Assembly (NCBI RefSeq): GCF_000192865.1
Contig: NC_015276.1
Location: forward strand, 1,860,001-1,924,000
DNA from: Marinomonas mediterranea MMB-1
GTDB taxonomy: Bacteria; Pseudomonadota; Gammaproteobacteria; Pseudomonadales; Marinomonadaceae
Length of the DNA stretch: 64,000 nt
Direction of reading: 5' to 3'
Part shown: positions 61,936-64,000 of the stretch, piece after piece
Layout of the letters: every line of letters begins with the position of its first letter
Position numbering within the stretch: the stretch's first letter is position 1
Notes under the pieces: model-generated
What the model was told of the DNA's origin: nothing
The model's database searches: none
Seen by the model: the letters and a program-made list of their open reading frames with translations, nothing else
Translations under genes and position numbers: made by a program

Positions 61936-63218
61936 TATTCATTTACCTCAGCTGGCTTAGCAAGCATACCCTTTAGGTAACTGCTAAACGGTTTGACAAG
62001 TACATGGTACGGCTGCTCTAGAAATGCAATGGGTACGGGAATATAGATCGAGTCAGAGTCGGAGAATAAGGGCGTGACTTCAAACGCGTTAAGGCGGTTT
62101 TCATCGTCTAAATACCAAATTTCGCTTTGTTGGCTTAATGCCGTTGAAGGCAGTTTCCAGAGTTGATCAATTTGCTTTCCTTTAAGGCTCACGGAAACAA
62201 AGGCTCCGGGGAGAAGCGGTTGTGCTTGGTCTAGTGGAGACATTAGACCGATGGTTAGGCTGCGCATTCGTGTTGAGGTGTCGATATGCTGGCTGGCCGC
62301 AATCACACTGCCGTCCCAACGTATATCGGAATCAATGCTGGTTATTAGGGCTAGCCAATTTGATCCTAATAGTGTTTTCGTCTCTGGAAGTTTGGCCCAA
62401 TCGGAGCTTGAAAGATTTAACGATATTTCCGCTCGATCAGTGCTGTACAGTGTTGCTAGCTCACCATTTGCACTGATATTGGCGCCTGGGGTGACATCTT
62501 GCGACACAATCAACGCATCGAACGGTGCGGTGATCTTCGTGTGTTTTAGGTCGTCTATTGCCTCAGATAGAGAGGCTTTGGCTGCGTTGACAGTGGCTTT
62601 CGCATCGGCGAGTTGAGGTTTTCTTAAAACTAAGTCTGAATCAGGCTTTCCTGCAAAGCCTGCCGCCTTCCATTCTGCTTGTGCTTGTTCTCCTTGGCGC
62701 TCTTCTTCTTTTAGGGCTAATTCTGCGCTTGCGAGCGTTTTTCGAGCATCGGCAACAGCAGAGTTAAGCTCTTTATTGGACAGTCGGATCAGTTCGTCGC
62801 CTTTTTTAACGCGTTTCCCTAACTCAAATTGCGAGGAAATGTGAGTGACTTCACCGCTCACTTTACTGGTCAATGTGAGGTCATACCTTGGTTTTACTAG
62901 ACCCGTTGCGTTAATCGTCGGCGCATAAGAGGAGGGTGATACTGTTACGACGCTAATAACAATGGCTTTTTCGGATTCTTGCTCGTTTGCTCTGACAGAC
63001 TGTTGTTTACCTGTTTGTGCTGATTCCCCTCTGCGAGATCCACCGCCGGTTTCGCCTTTTGGACCTCCCGGGCCTTTGCCTGGTCGCGGTCCACCGCCTT
63101 CACCTAAAAACGCAGTACTTCCAGACTCGTCTTGTAATGCGTCGTTAATGTACCAATAGCTTCCGGCCGCGATAACCAGGGCAAGGCAGAGCACTGCCCA
63201 TTGGGTAATATATTTCAT
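61935..63218 (-). CDS. RND efflux periplasmic adaptor (membrane fusion protein)
   Basis: A 427-residue HlyD/AcrA-type adaptor anchored by one N-terminal helix (QWAVLCLALVIAAGSYWYIN). A Gly/Pro/Lys-rich linker at about 40-70 (GGGPRPGKGPGGPKGETGGG) is unusual. The lipoyl and alpha-hairpin region follows (VSGEVTHISSQFELGKRVKKGDELIRL in part), with long helices at 150-190 and the beta barrel (KITAPFDALIVSQDVTPGAN). It overlaps both neighbours by four bases, so all three proteins are made together. Confidence 0.9.
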   Translation of the reverse strand: MKYITQWAVLCLALVIAAGSYWYINDALQDESGSTAFLGEGGGPRPGKGPGGPKGETGGGSRRGESAQTGKQQSVRANEQESEKAIVISVVTVSPSSYAPTINATGLVKPRYDLTLTSKVSGEVTHISSQFELGKRVKKGDELIRLSNKELNSAVADARKTLASAELALKEEERQGEQAQAEWKAAGFAGKPDSDLVLRKPQLADAKATVNAAKASLSEAIDDLKHTKITAPFDALIVSQDVTPGANISANGELATLYSTDRAEISLNLSSSDWAKLPETKTLLGSNWLALITSIDSDIRWDGSVIAASQHIDTSTRMRSLTIGLMSPLDQAQPLLPGAFVSVSLKGKQIDQLWKLPSTALSQQSEIWYLDDENRLNAFEVTPLFSDSDSIYIPVPIAFLEQPYHVLVKPFSSYLKGMLAKPAEVNE

Positions 63219-64000
63219 TGTTCTGCGACTCCTAGCCCTAATGCCAGTCCTAACGTCACCCTGTTTGCAAGGTGGTTGTAAATAAGCTCATCGAGTTGAG
63301 CTTCAAGGTCAAAGGTTGTTTTTTGCACTGTTATTAGCTCGCTTAATTCAATCAGCCCTGATCGATACTTTTTTTGATATTGATCTAAATTACTCTGCGA
63401 GCTCTTGAGTGCGGCTGAAATGTGTTGAACCTGTTGTTGCAAGACTTTTTCTTGCCCTAATGCATTTTCAACTTCATTTACTGCGGTGAGTAGTGTGTCC
63501 CTATAGGCCTGATAAGCTTGCGCTGTATTGAGCTTAGCAACTTCAGCCGCTGCTTTGAGTTGTCCGCCTTTATAAAGCGGTTGAGTTAACTGTGCGGCGA
63601 GAGACCAAATTGGTGCTGTGAATAAAGCCGAGCTTGGTGAGTCTGCTGAGTCGTTGAGAGCAGCGCTTAGGCTAAAAGAGGGCAGCATATCTTTGTAGGC
63701 GACGGACGTATTAAGATCCGCCGCTTGAATATCTAAGAAGGCAGACTTCAAGTCCGGGCGGCGTTGGAGTCGTTGTGTATGTAGGTTGTTAAATGTCAGA
63801 TCCACATTAGGATAATGATTGTTAATGGGGATCAGTATTGCTTCATCGCTTCCGAGTAAGATCTCTAGTTCTCTTTTTTTGATCGCTAGATTCTCTTGAT
63901 ACTCTAGTAAACTGGCGCGTGATTGTGATGAAGAGGTACGCGCCTCATCCAGCTTTTCTAAGTTGTCCAAGCCATTTTTGAATCGCTTTACGATTAATGC
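63215..64000 (-). CDS. TolC-family outer-membrane efflux protein (5' partial)
   Basis: The frame stays open to the right edge; 260 residues of the C-terminal part are visible and the start is outside. Typical TolC repeats are seen: RRPDLKSAFLDIQAADLNTS, LTQPLYKGGQLKAAAEVAKL and the closing YRSGLIELSELITVQKTTFD. It forms the outer-membrane duct of the RND system and is the first of three overlapping genes. Confidence 0.88.
   Translation of the reverse strand, partial: ALIVKRFKNGLDNLEKLDEARTSSSQSRASLLEYQENLAIKKRELEILLGSDEAILIPINNHYPNVDLTFNNLHTQRLQRRPDLKSAFLDIQAADLNTSVAYKDMLPSFSLSAALNDSADSPSSALFTAPIWSLAAQLTQPLYKGGQLKAAAEVAKLNTAQAYQAYRDTLLTAVNEVENALGQEKVLQQQVQHISAALKSSQSNLDQYQKKYRSGLIELSELITVQKTTFDLEAQLDELIYNHLANRVTLGLALGLGVAEQ

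Overview
The window (about 45% GC by eye) looks like a chromosomal segment of a heterotrophic marine gammaproteobacterium, most likely an Oceanospirillales genus such as Marinomonas. That assignment is an inference from gene content: a sarcosine/dimethylglycine catabolic block, an Aap-type amino-acid transporter, CSS-motif EAL and FliD proteins, DUF2059/DUF2986/DUF1761 families, and RBS style. No rRNA, tRNA or CRISPR array was seen. Both ends cut a gene.

Layout. (1) 1-9475: a kinase-phospholyase fusion (class III PLP fold), a LysR regulator, a four-gene general L-amino-acid ABC transporter (aapJQMP), a PuuB-like FAD amine oxidase and a Tat-exported HiPIP. This reads as one uptake and oxidation unit for an amino or hydroxyamino compound that is not identified. 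(2) 9799-17721: heterotetrameric sarcosine oxidase soxBDAG, purU and sdaA. (3) 18507-26600: an M19-like dipeptidase homologue, a DUF5943/V4R-like protein, dgcA, dgcB and a dedicated ETF pair. Together (2) and (3) convert dimethylglycine to sarcosine to glycine, handle the one-carbon units, and deaminate serine to pyruvate. The glycine-betaine monooxygenase (gbcAB) and glyA are not in the window. A REP-like four-hairpin element sits inside region (3).

(4) 26600-38300: a patchwork with an orphan fliD plus a small FliT-position gene, cysH, a decayed thiolase fragment, a DUF1906-SH3 protein, a YcaQ-type DNA glycosylase, a CSS-EAL phosphodiesterase overlapping a solitary Cache-domain membrane protein, and an FMN 2-hydroxyacid dehydrogenase divergent from a LysR gene. 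Diverged copies of an intergenic repeat lie here and again near 50.6 kb. (5) 38289-43590: single genes (secreted protein, MarC, DUF1761, exported agmatine deiminase, GFA, GNAT, MscS), several followed by clear hairpin terminators. (6) 43664-49221: a LacI-regulated carbohydrate ABC transporter with no sugar-metabolic enzyme beside it. (7) 49589-53043: DUF2986, peroxiredoxin, exported MsrA, a YghU-like GST and DUF1772, with a redox-stress flavour. (8) 53030-58737: two NAD(P)-binding Rossmann proteins, each divergent from a regulator (AraC, LysR), plus an intact IS30-family element and an ICMT-like methyltransferase. (9) 58777-64000: an overlapping tripartite RND efflux operon (TolC-like, adaptor, pump) running off the right edge.

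Most genes belong to recognisable families. The least explained items are the substrate of the kinase-phospholyase/Aap/oxidase locus, the metal-ligand-poor M19 homologue and DUF5943 protein in the dgc operon, the solitary Cache protein, and several repeat and palindrome arrays in regulatory DNA.
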